Source: Boesenbergia rotunda (taxonomy: Eukaryota; Streptophyta; Magnoliopsida; Zingiberales; Zingiberaceae). From it: a DNA stretch of 64,000 nt. A model generated the notes under the pieces. That model saw only the letters and a list, made by a program, of their open reading frames with translations, did not search any database and had not been told where the DNA came from. Location: positions 142,118 to 206,117 of the forward strand of contig JAGFNQ010005219.1 in NCBI GenBank assembly GCA_024364735.1, given 5' to 3'. Shown here piece after piece: positions 23,509 through 33,730 of this stretch. Positions within the stretch are counted from its first letter, which is position 1. Each line of letters begins with the position of its first letter. Position numbers and translations under genes: made by a program.

Positions 23509-24931
23509 CCTGCTGATCTGCTCCTGATCGGTCTGGTGACCGATCAGGGAGCATCCAGTAGGTTTTTGGCAAACCTACTGATCGGCTCCTGATCGGTCTG
23601 GTAACCGATCAGGGAGAAATCGTGACCGATCGGATTGAACGATCAACTGTCGCGATGTTTCTCACCCTCACTAATCAAGCTGGAGCCTTATCGGTCTGGG
23701 AGCAGCCTGATCGGTCTGGTGACCGATCAGCCAGTGGATTCCGGGCAGGATTGTGGCAGGCTGACTTCCAGATCGGTTTGGTGAACGATCTTCTGACCGG
23801 TCAGGGTGACCGATCATACGAGCTTGCGATCCCAAGTTTCTCACTTGGACTGATCAGGTTGGAGCCTGATCGGTTTGGGATAGTCCTTATCGGTCCGGTG
23901 ACGGATCACTTTAATTTAAATTACATTGTCAGACGCTCTGATCGCGTCTGAACGTATCTGATTCTCTGCGCTTGATCTCTGATACTTGATTTTCTACTTG
24001 ATATGTTGCTCTAATGGTCTGATTATGCTGTAGGTGACAGGGATGGATTCAAACACTCAAGGAGAGTCAAAGGAGGCCTTTCCTTGTAGCAGGTTTGTCC
24101 ATTTGCCATCCCAGGTTACAACGGCTGGAGCTGCAGACTGGAGCTGCTGACTGGAGCTTGGCTGAGGGAAGCTCAGGGAGTCCAGGAAGAGTTCAGTGGT
24201 AGCTGAGTGTTGCAGGTGAGCAGCTGGAGGCTGCAGTGAGGTGGTGACCTGGAGCTGAGTGGAAGAGACTTAAGCGCTTGTGCGAACAAGTCTCTACAAC
24301 ACTTACTTCGATAGCAATACTGCATATGCGCGATCAATTCTCCATACTTTGCTTGTGTGATCCGTTGTTCCATCATTTTGAGCAAGCAACTGCAATCCTT
24401 TGAAGCAACCATCTGTTACTTGAGCATTGGGAAGAAGAGTCAGAAAGCTTGGTGAGTCCATCAGCGAGAAGACACGAAGAAGGGGATTCTTGCGTGAGAT
24501 CTGCGCTGAGTGGAGCTCGGGAGAAGTTTGTCTGAGTTCTTGCTGTCCTAAGTGCTAAGTAAGATCTTTCTTGTGTTTCATTATGCTTAAACATTTATCC
24601 TTGTTGAAACGCTGTGGAGAGGTTACTCCACCGAGAAGGAGGTTGCATTTTATCCTGTCTTCACCGGGGCTTGATCTGCCGACGATCAAGGGATCACCGA
24701 CCTTAAGGGCACGCCATGGAGTAGGGGCAAGTTATCCCCGAACCTTGTAAATCCTCTTGTTAGCGTTCTTGTGTTTGCTCTTAGCTTAGAGTTTTCATTT
24801 CTGCATACTCTATTTTTCTTTTAGCTTCCGCTGTGCTACTAACGTTTGAAGTGCAGAAATTCGATAAGCGCTAAATATCGGTGTCTGGCTATATTCACCC
24901 CCCCCCCTCTCTAGCCATCCAAGGTCCAACA
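23508..24931 (+). repeat. C 3' LTR, 5'-truncated
   Basis: It matches the reverse complement of 12351-13735 and ends GGTCCAACA at 24931, followed by the target duplication ccccc. About 701 bp of the LTR start is missing and should lie left of the window. It retains about 38 bp near 24683 that the 5' LTR lost; LTR F also has this segment. Palindromes with CTGATCGGTC arms occupy 23518-23915. The ORFs at 24173-24594 are antisense shadows of an LTR ORF with no known domain. Confidence 0.9.
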
Positions 24932-25739
24932 CCCCCATCATACTGGGCTCCTGGCTTCAAGGCTTTCAACCCAACAATGGGTTTTGTGCTTTGATCTAGG
25001 CGCCCCCATCAGTGGGGGAGCCTGGGTTGGCTACTTTCCAGCCTTTCGCCTGCTTAGTCTCCGGTTCTTGGTACCTGCAAGATACACAAACACAAAGCAC
25101 ATGTACATACAATATTAGGCTTAAGGAGTTGGTTCGGACTTCGGATTTCCATGAAACCCTAGGTCGAACCGATGCAAGTTCCCACCCCTGAGAACGCACC
25201 TTTCACCTACTCCTCTCAAGAGACGGTTGCCACCTCAGTCCTTCGGGTGGACTTTTGCTTGGCTTCCGATACTTCCGGACCTTGAGATGCCCGAACCCCG
25301 ACCCGTCTCTACTTCTGTCCTTAGTCATCACTCAGCTAAGTTGCTCAGTCCCTCGGCCAGGTCTTCTTGCCCAGTCCTCGACCAGGACTTCGGTGCCCAA
25401 CCCTCGGCTAGGTCTTCTTGCCCTGTTCTCGACCAAGACTTCGTGCCCACCTTCCGAGCAGGTCTTCCGTGCCCAGCCCTTTGCCAGGACTTAGTGCCCA
25501 ATCCTCGATCAGGACTTAGTACCCACCTTCCGAGCAGGTCTTCGGTGCCCAGCCCTTTGCCAGAACTTAGTGCTCAATCTTTGATCAGGACTTATTGCCT
25601 AGTTTTACTAGGACTTTGGTCCATTTTGTTACTCCTCTCTTAACTCCCCTTTGTTTGTTCAATGTATCACTGACTTAAGTGTATTGTCAAACAATAAAAC
25701 ACTTAGAGGAGAACATCATTGATGCAACTTGCACCAACA
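24932..25739 (+). repeat. Left D LTR, second half
   Basis: It runs from CCCCCATCAT to the LTR end TTGCACCAACA and matches 54996-55804. It is joined to D interior by a purine-rich tract on the minus strand (25740-25753). It includes the GCCCA...CAGGAC repeat tract (about 25340-25620). The first half of the same LTR is at 14437-18943, inverted. Confidence 0.9.
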
Positions 25740-25753
25740 ATCTCCCCCTTTTT
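25740..25753 (-). other. D polypurine tract
   Basis: Minus strand AAAAAGGGGGAGAT, directly before the 3' LTR. It is the plus-strand DNA primer of the element and sets D on the minus strand. Confidence 0.85.
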
Positions 25754-27400
25754 GATGTTTGACAATATCTTAAGTTAGATTGGTTGAAAGGGCTAACTTA
25801 CGATCCTTGGGATCAAAATAAAAAATGATCTAAGTTTTGAAAATCCATTTTTGATCCTCTAGGAAAAATAGAAAAAAAATTCTAACTTTCACTCTCCTCT
25901 TTTTAAAAACATTTTGATTAATCGATCCTTTGGTAAGAGAAAAAAAACCATTTATTTCTAACTTAAGGTGCATCTCTCCCCCTTTGTCATACATCAAAAA
26001 AAATCAAGAATTCTTGCACCAACAATGACAACATTTTGGTCTTTTGAAAATACTTAGTATAAATTTTTAAAAAAGCATAGTAATACTAAGTACTTAAATT
26101 TCCAGAACAAATCCATTTTGAAAAAGTATTGTGCACTTCTGAAAACTATTTTGTATTGTAAGAAAAATGTTTGATCTGAGAAAATTTTCTTTAGAAAAAA
26201 AAATTTAGAAAAGAGATTTCAAGAATGCAAGTATTTTTGAAAAATATTATTATCTTTAACAAATGCAAGTACTTTTTGAGAAAATCCAGTACTTTTGGAA
26301 AATGCATAACTTTTGAAAAAATGCTATAAGCTTTGAAAAGTGCAAGTATTTTGAAAGATATGATGCATTTTTGAAAAATATTTAGAATTTTGAAAAATAT
26401 AGGTATTTCTGAAAAATATTATGCATAGTTTGCAAGTACTAAGTTTTTTGAAAAAGATGAGACTTTGAAAAATAAAAAAAATTGAAAAGTATTATGCATT
26501 TTGAAAACATAATATTTTACTTGACTAGGTTTCTTTTCCAGTCTGACACAATCCTAGGAATCCTTGTTAACTACAAGGACATTTTTCTAAGTGTCCTGGA
26601 AATTCTCCAACCCAAGTAAATATTATTTCAAAAATAATTTCATAAGTCACACAAATTCTGAAAAATAGAATAATAGTATTTTGAAATACTTGTATTTTTA
26701 GCAAGATTTTGAAAATATAGTTCATGAGACCATGTTATTAAATAATTCTTTTAATTTGACCTCCCCCTAAACTTGACTCAGTCCTGGGAAGCTTGTTGAC
26801 CACAAGTACTCTTCCTCTGAGTCTTAAGATTTGATTCAGATTAAAAGAATAATCTAATAATTTTCAACATAAATAATTTAAAACTTGTCAGAAGTTTGAC
26901 TCAGACTCCCCCTAAATCTGACACATCCTAGGAGTCTTTTTAGATCATAAAGTGGACCTTCCTCTGTGACTTTAGGGTTTATCAAAATCAAATGAACACC
27001 AATTTTCAGGAAGATAGATTTTGAAATCACAATTTGGAAAGAAGATAATTTTTAAAGTATAAGGTTTTTTGAAAACATATGTGATAGAAATTAAGGCGCA
27101 ATTTTCGAAAAGTCCCTTTTTAAAAAATTTTAAAAGAGTGAAAACACTCCCCCTATACCAAACATCGTTTGACTCCATCTAAGTGCCTTAAGGAACTTTA
27201 GTATTGTCCTAAGAAGCTTGTGTCTAATTGTGTAAGTCAAACAATTTTTTGAAAAGATATACTTTTGAAACATGTATAATATGTATAACCAATCAGACAA
27301 CCATGAATTCCATAAAAGCATTATTATGTTAAAGCACTATTTTGAAAATATATTTTTAGAAAAATATTCTAACGATTTTGAAAAACAATTTTGAAAAATA
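25754..27400 (-). other. D 3' untranslated region
   Basis: A/T-rich, noncoding, with many GAAAA/TTTTC runs and short direct repeats. It has the same character as the B (32275-33487) and E (58547-59916) 3' regions. No gene seen. Confidence 0.65.
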
Positions 27401-28059
27401 TTTTTCAATTAATTAGTCATTAACATCTCACCCATTCTAGATGTCTCAATACAGCAAGCATGGTTGTCTTATGGGTGTCTTGTGAGATGCGTGAATTATT
27501 TTTTTTAATTTATTATTAAATCTAAGATTTAATTGAAGCTTGTGTTAGATTCAAATCTAGCAATAGTAAAGTGAATTTGATTTTCAGTAATTAGCTTCCA
27601 CGTCTTGGTGAGGTATTAGGCCTTCTTTGGTCGTAGCCTTATTGGATCATCAACCCTTTCCTTGACAAAGCCTTTTATAGAAAATTCATCTTCAAGTTAC
27701 TTCTTGAGAGATTTTGGTCTAACTAGTTTGGGTCTTGGATCGGTAGCGTCGGCTAGTTCCGCCAAAATGGCTTCCCTAACGTACTATCATCTCACCTCCA
27801 CCCAATACTAGGTTGATCAAGTTTCAATTATCCTTTTTTCCTATAACCTTTCTAATTTATGCATAAAATTAAATATGGATGACATGCATATATTAAAAGA
27901 AAATAACAGATGCATGTCCACGGCATTAATGCATGATTCAAACAAGTCTAAAGCATTTTTATTATGTTTCTAAAGATGTATCAAATTTCCGATTTGATAC
28001 ATGTCGTGTGAACCCGTGAATATGCCAACCCACTTTGATATATTTAATTTTATTAAATT

Positions 28060-29330
28060 AATTGTTATGGTTTTGGTAAGATTTTATTTTAGTTTAAGTT
28101 TTAGTTATTTAAGATTTAGTTGGATTCAAGTTAATTAAGAATTAATTGAAGTTGAATTAATTAGAAATTATTTGAGGTTGAATTAATTAGTATTTAATTG
28201 TATTAATTTTTAATTAAATTGAATTTGACTTAATTTAACTGACTTGAATTAATTTAAGTTTAAGTTTGAATTAATTTGAATTTAATAGAATTAATTTGAA
28301 TATGAATTAATTATGATATAATTAAAATTTATTTAGATTTAGTTTGAATTTGAATTAATTAAGATTTAATTTAAATTTATTTAGATTTTATTTGAATTTG
28401 AATTAATTAAGATTTGAATTAAATTTATTTGGATTTAGTTTGAATTTGAATTACTTAAGATTTAATTTGAGTTTGAATTAATTTAACTTTGAATTAATTC
28501 GAATTTAATTGAATTAATTTGAATTTGAGTTAATTAAGATTTAATTAAATTAATTTAAGTTTCAATTAATTTAGAATTATTTGAATTAATTTAAGTTTGA
28601 ATAAATTAAGATTTAATCAAATTAATTTAAGTTTAAATTAATTAAGATTTAATTAATTTAAGTTTAATTTAATTAGGATTTAATTTGAATTTAATTTTGA
28701 ATTTAATTTAATTAGAAATTAATTTGAATTTAATTTGAGTTTAATTTAATTAGGATTTAATTTGAATTTAATTTAATTAGGATTTAATTTGAATTTAATT
28801 TAATTAGGATTTAATTTGAATTTAATTTAATTTGAATTAATTTGAATTTAATTTAATTAGGATTTAATTTGAATTAATTTGAATTTAATTTAATTAGGAT
28901 TTAATTTGAATTAATTTGTATTTAATTTAATTAGGATTTAATTTGAATTAATTTGAATTTATTTTAATTAGGATTTAATTTGAATTAATTTGAATTTAAT
29001 TTGGATTTAATTTAATTAGGATTTAATTTGAATTTAATTTGGATTTAATTTGAATTTAATTCGAATTTAATTTAATTAGGAATTAATTTGAATTTAATTT
29101 AATTAAGATTTAATTTGAATTAATTTGAATTTAATTTAGATTTAATTTAATTTGAATTAATTTAAATTTAATTTGGATTTAATTTGAATTTATTTGGATT
29201 TAATTAATTACGATTTAATTTGAATTAATTTGTATTTAAGTTAATTAAGATTTGAATAATTAATTTGAATTTAAGTTAATTAAGATTTGAGTAATTAATT
29301 TTGAAATGATTAATTAATAGTTGTGGGTTT
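28060..29330 (-). repeat. AT-rich tandem array in D
   Basis: About 1.27 kb of imperfect units composed of AATTTGAATTTAATT and AATTAGGATTTAATTTG, with a period near 27-36 bp in the cleanest stretch (28680-29060). Every frame has frequent stops. Its minus-strand side touches the Asn/Glu-rich ORF, so it may have expanded by slippage from that low-complexity coding region. Confidence 0.85.
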
Positions 29331-29915
29331 AAGTTCATCATTTTCATTATTTCAAAAATTTCTGCTTCATCTTTATCTATCTTTTCAAATTTTTCTAACA
29401 ATTCGAATTTATTTGAACCTTTGTGAACTTTATTCACTATGGTCTTTATCTTTGATAGTTCTATATCCTCCTTATCCTCAAAATTACATCTTTTAGTATC
29501 CTCAAAGTAGGAGGAGTAATTTGGGCCACTAGTTAAGGTTTTGTAAACTTTCAAGATTATCTATAATTAAGTTATTATCTAGGAGAATTTTATCTTCAAT
29601 ATTATCCTCAGAATTATCCTCAGACACATCTTCAATATTTTCAAGAAATTCAAAATTAATCTCTAGATTATCCTTAAGATTTTTAGAATTAATTTCTAAA
29701 TTATCCTTAAGATTTTCAGAATTAATTTCTGAATTATCCTTAAAAATTTCAAATTTGAATTCAGATTCATTCTTAGAATTAAATTTATCTGAATTAAAAT
29801 TATCAGAATTAACATTATCAGAATTTATTTTAGAAATTACTGAATTGATGTTCTGGATTAAATAATTAATTTCTGATATTTTAGTCATATCTGTATTTTC
29901 TAATTTGACATGCAA
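29276..29915 (-). pseudogene. D Asn/Glu/Ser-rich gag C-terminal frames
   Basis: Two overlapping frames (29915-29529, 29554-29276). The first has degenerate repeats of the type DNLEINSKNLK and NSDNFNSDKF, with no known fold. The second is Lys/Glu-rich and helical in character. They follow the zinc-knuckle frame on the same strand, so they may be what remains of a gag C-terminal region. The composition may instead reflect AT-rich repeat expansion rather than selection. Confidence 0.4.
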
Positions 29916-30265
29916 AATATTAATTTTACTATGAGTAAATCTAATTTATCAGAAAAATTTACTAAATTATCAATAGACAGTGCAGGAATTTGTAAAATTT
30001 TCGGAACATAAATTTTACGTACCTTTGTCGGACACTTGTTTTTGTAATACCCGTACTTTTCGCATTTGAAGCATTGTACGTGATCCTTATTTTTCCGGAT
30101 TCCTGGCGCTGGTGCCCCCTTTGCCGCCGGTGGTGTAGACTGAGTCTTACGAGTAGGGTACTGATTTTTATAGTGCCCTCTCCCCCTGCACGTGAAACAA
30201 ATAATATGGAACTTAAAATGGACATTAAAAAATTGTACCTGATTCACCCCTGGGCTCCCCCTCAA
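29900..30265 (-). pseudogene. D gag fragment with two zinc knuckles
   Basis: Frame of 121 codons with two CCHC knuckles: CFTCRGRGHYKNQYPT, where the final Cys is replaced by Tyr, and CFKCEKYGYYKNKCPT, where the His position is Tyr. The N-terminal copia gag domain is absent. The frame begins only about 50 bases from the primer site. RNA-binding capacity is doubtful because each knuckle lacks one ligand. It shows that D derives from a gag-bearing copia element. The ATG at 30265 is simply the first in frame, and no start is supported by homology. Confidence 0.7.
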
Positions 30266-30315
30266 CTCCTGGCGTCGTTACTCCGTCGGTCGTTAGTCCG
30301 ATGAAGAGCGGCCTT

Positions 30316-30327
30316 GCTCTGATACCA
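30316..30327 (-). other. D primer-binding site (tRNA-Met)
   Basis: Minus strand TGGTATCAGAGC, two bases from the LTR edge at 30330. The right LTR is therefore the D 5' LTR. Confidence 0.92.
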
Positions 30328-30329
30328 AT

Positions 30330-30842
30330 TGTAGGATCGGTGCCGTCGATAGAGGGGGGAGGTGAATATCGACCGTAAAAATCTCTCGCGGAAAATTTCA
30401 TAGAAAACTTGGATCGTTCTAGACTTAGAGCGTTAGTAGCACAGCAGAAAAGTAAATACAAAAAAATAAAAGCAAGACAGACACGCGGGGATTTATTTAC
30501 TTGGTTCCCGAGCCCCCAGGGTCAGTACGTCCAAGGCCTATGTACTCGGCGTGAGTCCACTATTGGTCTCCTTTCTGAAATTTTTGGAGGCGGAGAAAAC
30601 CCGTCTTACAGTTGATAGTTACAAGCAATAATATTGAAAATTAAGTGCGGAATTAAATAAAAGCAAACCGAACAAAACAAAGTCTGACGCTCGGCCGATC
30701 TGGACCTCCGAAGTGCCGCGCACTTCCTCCTAGAGCCTCCCGATCGTAGAGCCTCATCTTTAGCGCGTTGTCGACGGTCAGAATGATCAGAATAGTACTT
30801 GGTAGTTGTGTTTGAAGTAGAGGGGTCGAAGCCCCATATATA
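30330..30842 (-). repeat. Right D LTR (5' LTR), segment 1
   Basis: It runs from TGTAGGATCGG to the insertion point of B. The target duplication atata is at 30838-30842 and again at 54722-54726. The uninterrupted sequence is seen in the other D LTR at 18411-18440, which confirms the insertion site. Confidence 0.92.
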
Positions 30843-31255
30843 TGTTGGATCGAGAGAATACGATAGAGGGGGGTGAATATCGTAAATCGTTTCGGATTGA
30901 AAAAGAGAATACGCAGCGGAAAAATTAAAACTAAACAATACACAAACACCATGATTTTACTTGGTTCGGAGTCGCGGTCGGCTCCTACTCCAAGGCCCAC
31001 GGTCGTTGACCGTTTACTACGGGCAATTCTATATGTGCGCAAAAAGAGTTTACAAAAGGATGTTACAATAGTAGTATAGTAAACTTAAAAAGTCAGCTCT
31101 TCGTTACCGACGTCCGGTGTGGATTGTACTTCGGAGCAGCGGGACGTCTTTGGCACTTGTATCTCGAGTTGGGAGGTTTCCGGAGCAGAGTGCTTGAGTA
31201 GAAGAGCGTATTGGCGTTGGAAGAAGTGATGTCTGAAGCCTTAGGGTCGAGGAGC

Positions 31256-31263
31256 TATTTATA
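31256..31263 (-). promoter_or_regulatory. TATA box of B LTR
   Basis: Minus TATAAATA, also in the 5' LTR at 53684-53691. There A2 is inserted about 90 bases downstream, so B transcription would run straight into A2. Confidence 0.6.
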
Positions 31264-31868
31264 GCCTCCTGGGGCGCCCTGAACGTTGGGGGCGCACCCC
31301 CCCCCCCCACGTGTCAGCCGATCCGAGCAACTCTCGGTCAGCCCTTATCCCACTCGAATAGGGCTGAGAGTTGACTGTGGGGGCGCCCGGGACGTAAGGG
31401 GCGCCCGGGTTGACTCGATCCGCTGGCTTCTCGCTGGCTTGACTCTATCTGCTTCGTTACCTTAAGCCCGGGGCGCCCGAGAGCATGGGAGTGCCCAGGA
31501 GCATGGGGGCGCCCCGCCCAGTATGCTTTCGAAGCGTACTTTTGCTGAACTCATGTTTGGCTTGTACTTAGGGCACCCGGGGTCCTTCGGGGCACCCAAC
31601 CCAGCTGCTGCCTCACTCCTTTGAGGCTTTCTGGGCTGCAGACACTCGTTCCTTTGGTCCTGCATCCAGGGTTAGTACCAAACAAGATAAAGCAAAAATG
31701 TTAGTGATTCTTATAGCCGTAGTTGTCTTGGTTCTGACTTTGGGTCTCCAAAATGGAGCCCTAGGTCGAACCGACGCCTACTGTTCCCTCGATAGGGAAC
31801 GCATCCTCACCTACTCCTCTCAGGAGAATTTACCTGTTGCCAACCGGCTCCTCCGGTTGGACTTTTGC

Positions 31869-32155
31869 CCAGTAGTCCTTCGCCAGGTGCCTAGCTGTCC
31901 TTCGCCAGGTCTTCAGTTCCAGGCAGCCCTTCGTCTGGTGCCTAGCAGTCCTTCGCTAGGTCTTTTACTCCTAGCAGCCCTTCGCTAGGTGCCCAGCAGC
32001 CCTTCGTTGGGTCTTCGGTTCCAGGCAGCCCTTCGCCTGATTCCTAGCAGTCCTTCGCTAGGTCTTTGACTCCTAGCAGCCCTTCGCTGGGTCTTAGGGT
32101 TTCGATGCCTAGCAGTCCTTCGCTAGGTGCCTAGCAGTCCTTCGCTAGGACTTTA
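31869..32155 (+). repeat. Covarying hairpin array in B 3' LTR
   Basis: About 12 units of 20-30 bp. Stems CCTAGC/GCTAGG, CAGGC/GCCTG and CCCAGC/GCTGGG flank a near-constant loop AG(C/T)CCTTC. The second LTR has the same array at 54305-54609. Confidence 0.85.
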
Positions 32156-32261
32156 ATCTGCACACTCAAGTAGCATGTTAGATAAACATAACCTCTTAAC
32201 TTTTGAACCCTTTTACCATTATCAAAACATAGGTTCGACTTGGGTGCTATCTGCACCAACA

Positions 32262-32274
32262 ATCTCCCCTTTTT
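32262..32274 (-). other. B polypurine tract
   Basis: Minus strand AAAAAGGGGAGAT abutting the 3' LTR. The E tract at 59917-59930 is nearly identical. Confidence 0.85.
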
Positions 32275-33487
32275 GATTTATGGCAACCCGGTTCAAAAAG
32301 TTAAGTTAATCAGAACAAATGATATAAAAGTTTAGTTTCCTCCCCTTGGAAGGAATCTCCCCCTAGGTTTTTCAAAATTTCGTGGGGTTTGAAAAATTTT
32401 CTAAGTCTAAAGATGGAATTAATTTTTCAAACACTTAGAACAATTTTCAAAAGAAACATATTTTCAAAAAAAATTTGGTTGTGCACTTTGGAAAATTTAT
32501 AAAAAATTTCAAGTCAGTAGAAAAGAAACATCTCCTGAAGCTTTAAGTTCCTAGAACCATAGCTTAAGTTTAAGATAAGTACTTAGCAAAATTTGAACAA
32601 CAGCTTGAGTTTTAAGTACTTGGAAAAGATTTTTGAAAATAGCTTAAGTTTAAGTACTTAGGCAGTTTTGAAAGCAGCTTAAGTTTAAGTACTTGTAAAG
32701 TTTTGAAGAAAAACTTAGTACTTTTTAAAATAGATTAAGTACTTTTGAAATAGTATTTAAAGAAACAAAATAGATTAAGTACTTTTTGAAGAAAGGATAA
32801 AGTTTTGAAATTTTAAATTTTGAAAAAAATTTAAAGCTTCTCTCCTTTCCTATCTCTCCCCCTTTGCCATATATCAAAAAACAAAGCAATATAGCAGAAA
32901 AAAATAAGTAGATTGCATAATGTGCTGTACTGAACCAATTCAAGATATAAACTAAACCAAGCCAATTTCAATTATCTGTTTTAGGGTCCTGTCTAACCCA
33001 ATTAGCTACTTTTTAACTATTATAAACAGTAGTTTTCGCTAGGGTTAGTCAAGTTAAGTGTTTTGTTCAAGTTAGATTTTCTAAACTTGACACATAACTT
33101 GATTACTATTTAAGTTGTATTTAGTGCCCCAATTACTGCAGATACACTGACTTAAAGCATCTTGAATTAAGGCAAAGACCTAAGCATCTCAACCCATTCT
33201 AGGTTATCAATCAAAAGTACCCTAAGGTGCTTGTGAGATGCTGGCTTCTAGATCTATAGGTGCATGCAGTTCTAGGGTTAGGGCCTAGGCTAAGTCTATT
33301 TTCGAAAAAAGACCCTAGTTTTGAAGGGGGTAGTTTTTAAAATAAAACTAAGTCGAAAAAAAAATTTCAAACTAAGTAAAAGCTAATTTTGAAATTAAGT
33401 AAAGCAGTTTTAAAATTATTTTAGAAACTGATTTTAAATCAAGTAAAGCAGTAAGAAAACCAAAAGTAGAGTAAACCTATTCCACTA
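32275..33487 (-). other. B 3' untranslated region
   Basis: Noncoding and A/T-rich. It is homologous to E 58560-59916 in reverse orientation (for example the shared AACTGCATGCACCTATAG block). It is cut by G2 at 33492/33493. Confidence 0.8.
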
Positions 33488-33723
33488 AGCATTGTTAAAT
33501 CCGACACTTTTGACGCGGTCCAGAAAATTTTTCGGAAGAAAATTAGGGTTTGAGAGACCCAAAATAGAAATTGGAGGCTAAAAGTTCTTTGGAAACTTAA
33601 GTTTTAAGGGCTGATTTGCAAATATGCATTAACTGCTAAGGGTTGATGTGGGATTAGTAAAAATCAATGGGCTAATGTGGGATTAGTCAAACATTGAGGA
33701 ACTTTTTTGTAAAAAGCCACCCC

Positions 33724-33730
33724 TTATAAA
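33724..33730 (+). promoter_or_regulatory. TATA box of G2
   Basis: TTATAAA, followed about 25 bases later by a CT-rich start-like stretch and a GC-rich leader. Confidence 0.55.

Larger units (their letters stand above)
25740..30329 (-). mobile_element. Element D interior: non-autonomous, no pol
   Basis: Only about 4.6 kb lies between the D LTRs. From the 5' side there is a primer site, a gag fragment with two zinc knuckles, an Asn/Glu/Ser-rich frame and an AT-rich tandem array. A spacer homologous to that of B (27400-27860 against 40780-41290) and a long A/T-rich 3' untranslated region follow. No protease, integrase, reverse transcriptase or RNase H was found in any frame. D therefore resembles a gag-only or non-coding derivative that would depend on a related SIRE-like element such as B for enzymes. 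Confidence 0.8.
30843..32261 (-). repeat. B 3' LTR
   Basis: 1419 bp, with ends TGTTGGTGCA ... GATCCAACA on the minus strand. TATA box at 31256-31263 (minus TATAAATA). A hairpin array at about 31869-32155 has constant loop AG(C/T)CCTTC and varied stems. Confidence 0.92.

Noticed and set aside
26972..27321. Minus-strand ORFs of 63-68 codons in D
   Set aside because: Phe/Tyr/Leu-rich frames arising from A/T-rich noncoding sequence, with no homology to gag or pol domains.
29276..29915. Asn/Glu-rich frames as a novel host protein
   Set aside because: They are inside D between its gag fragment and AT array, low-complexity, and end in the repeat. Part of the element is the simpler reading.
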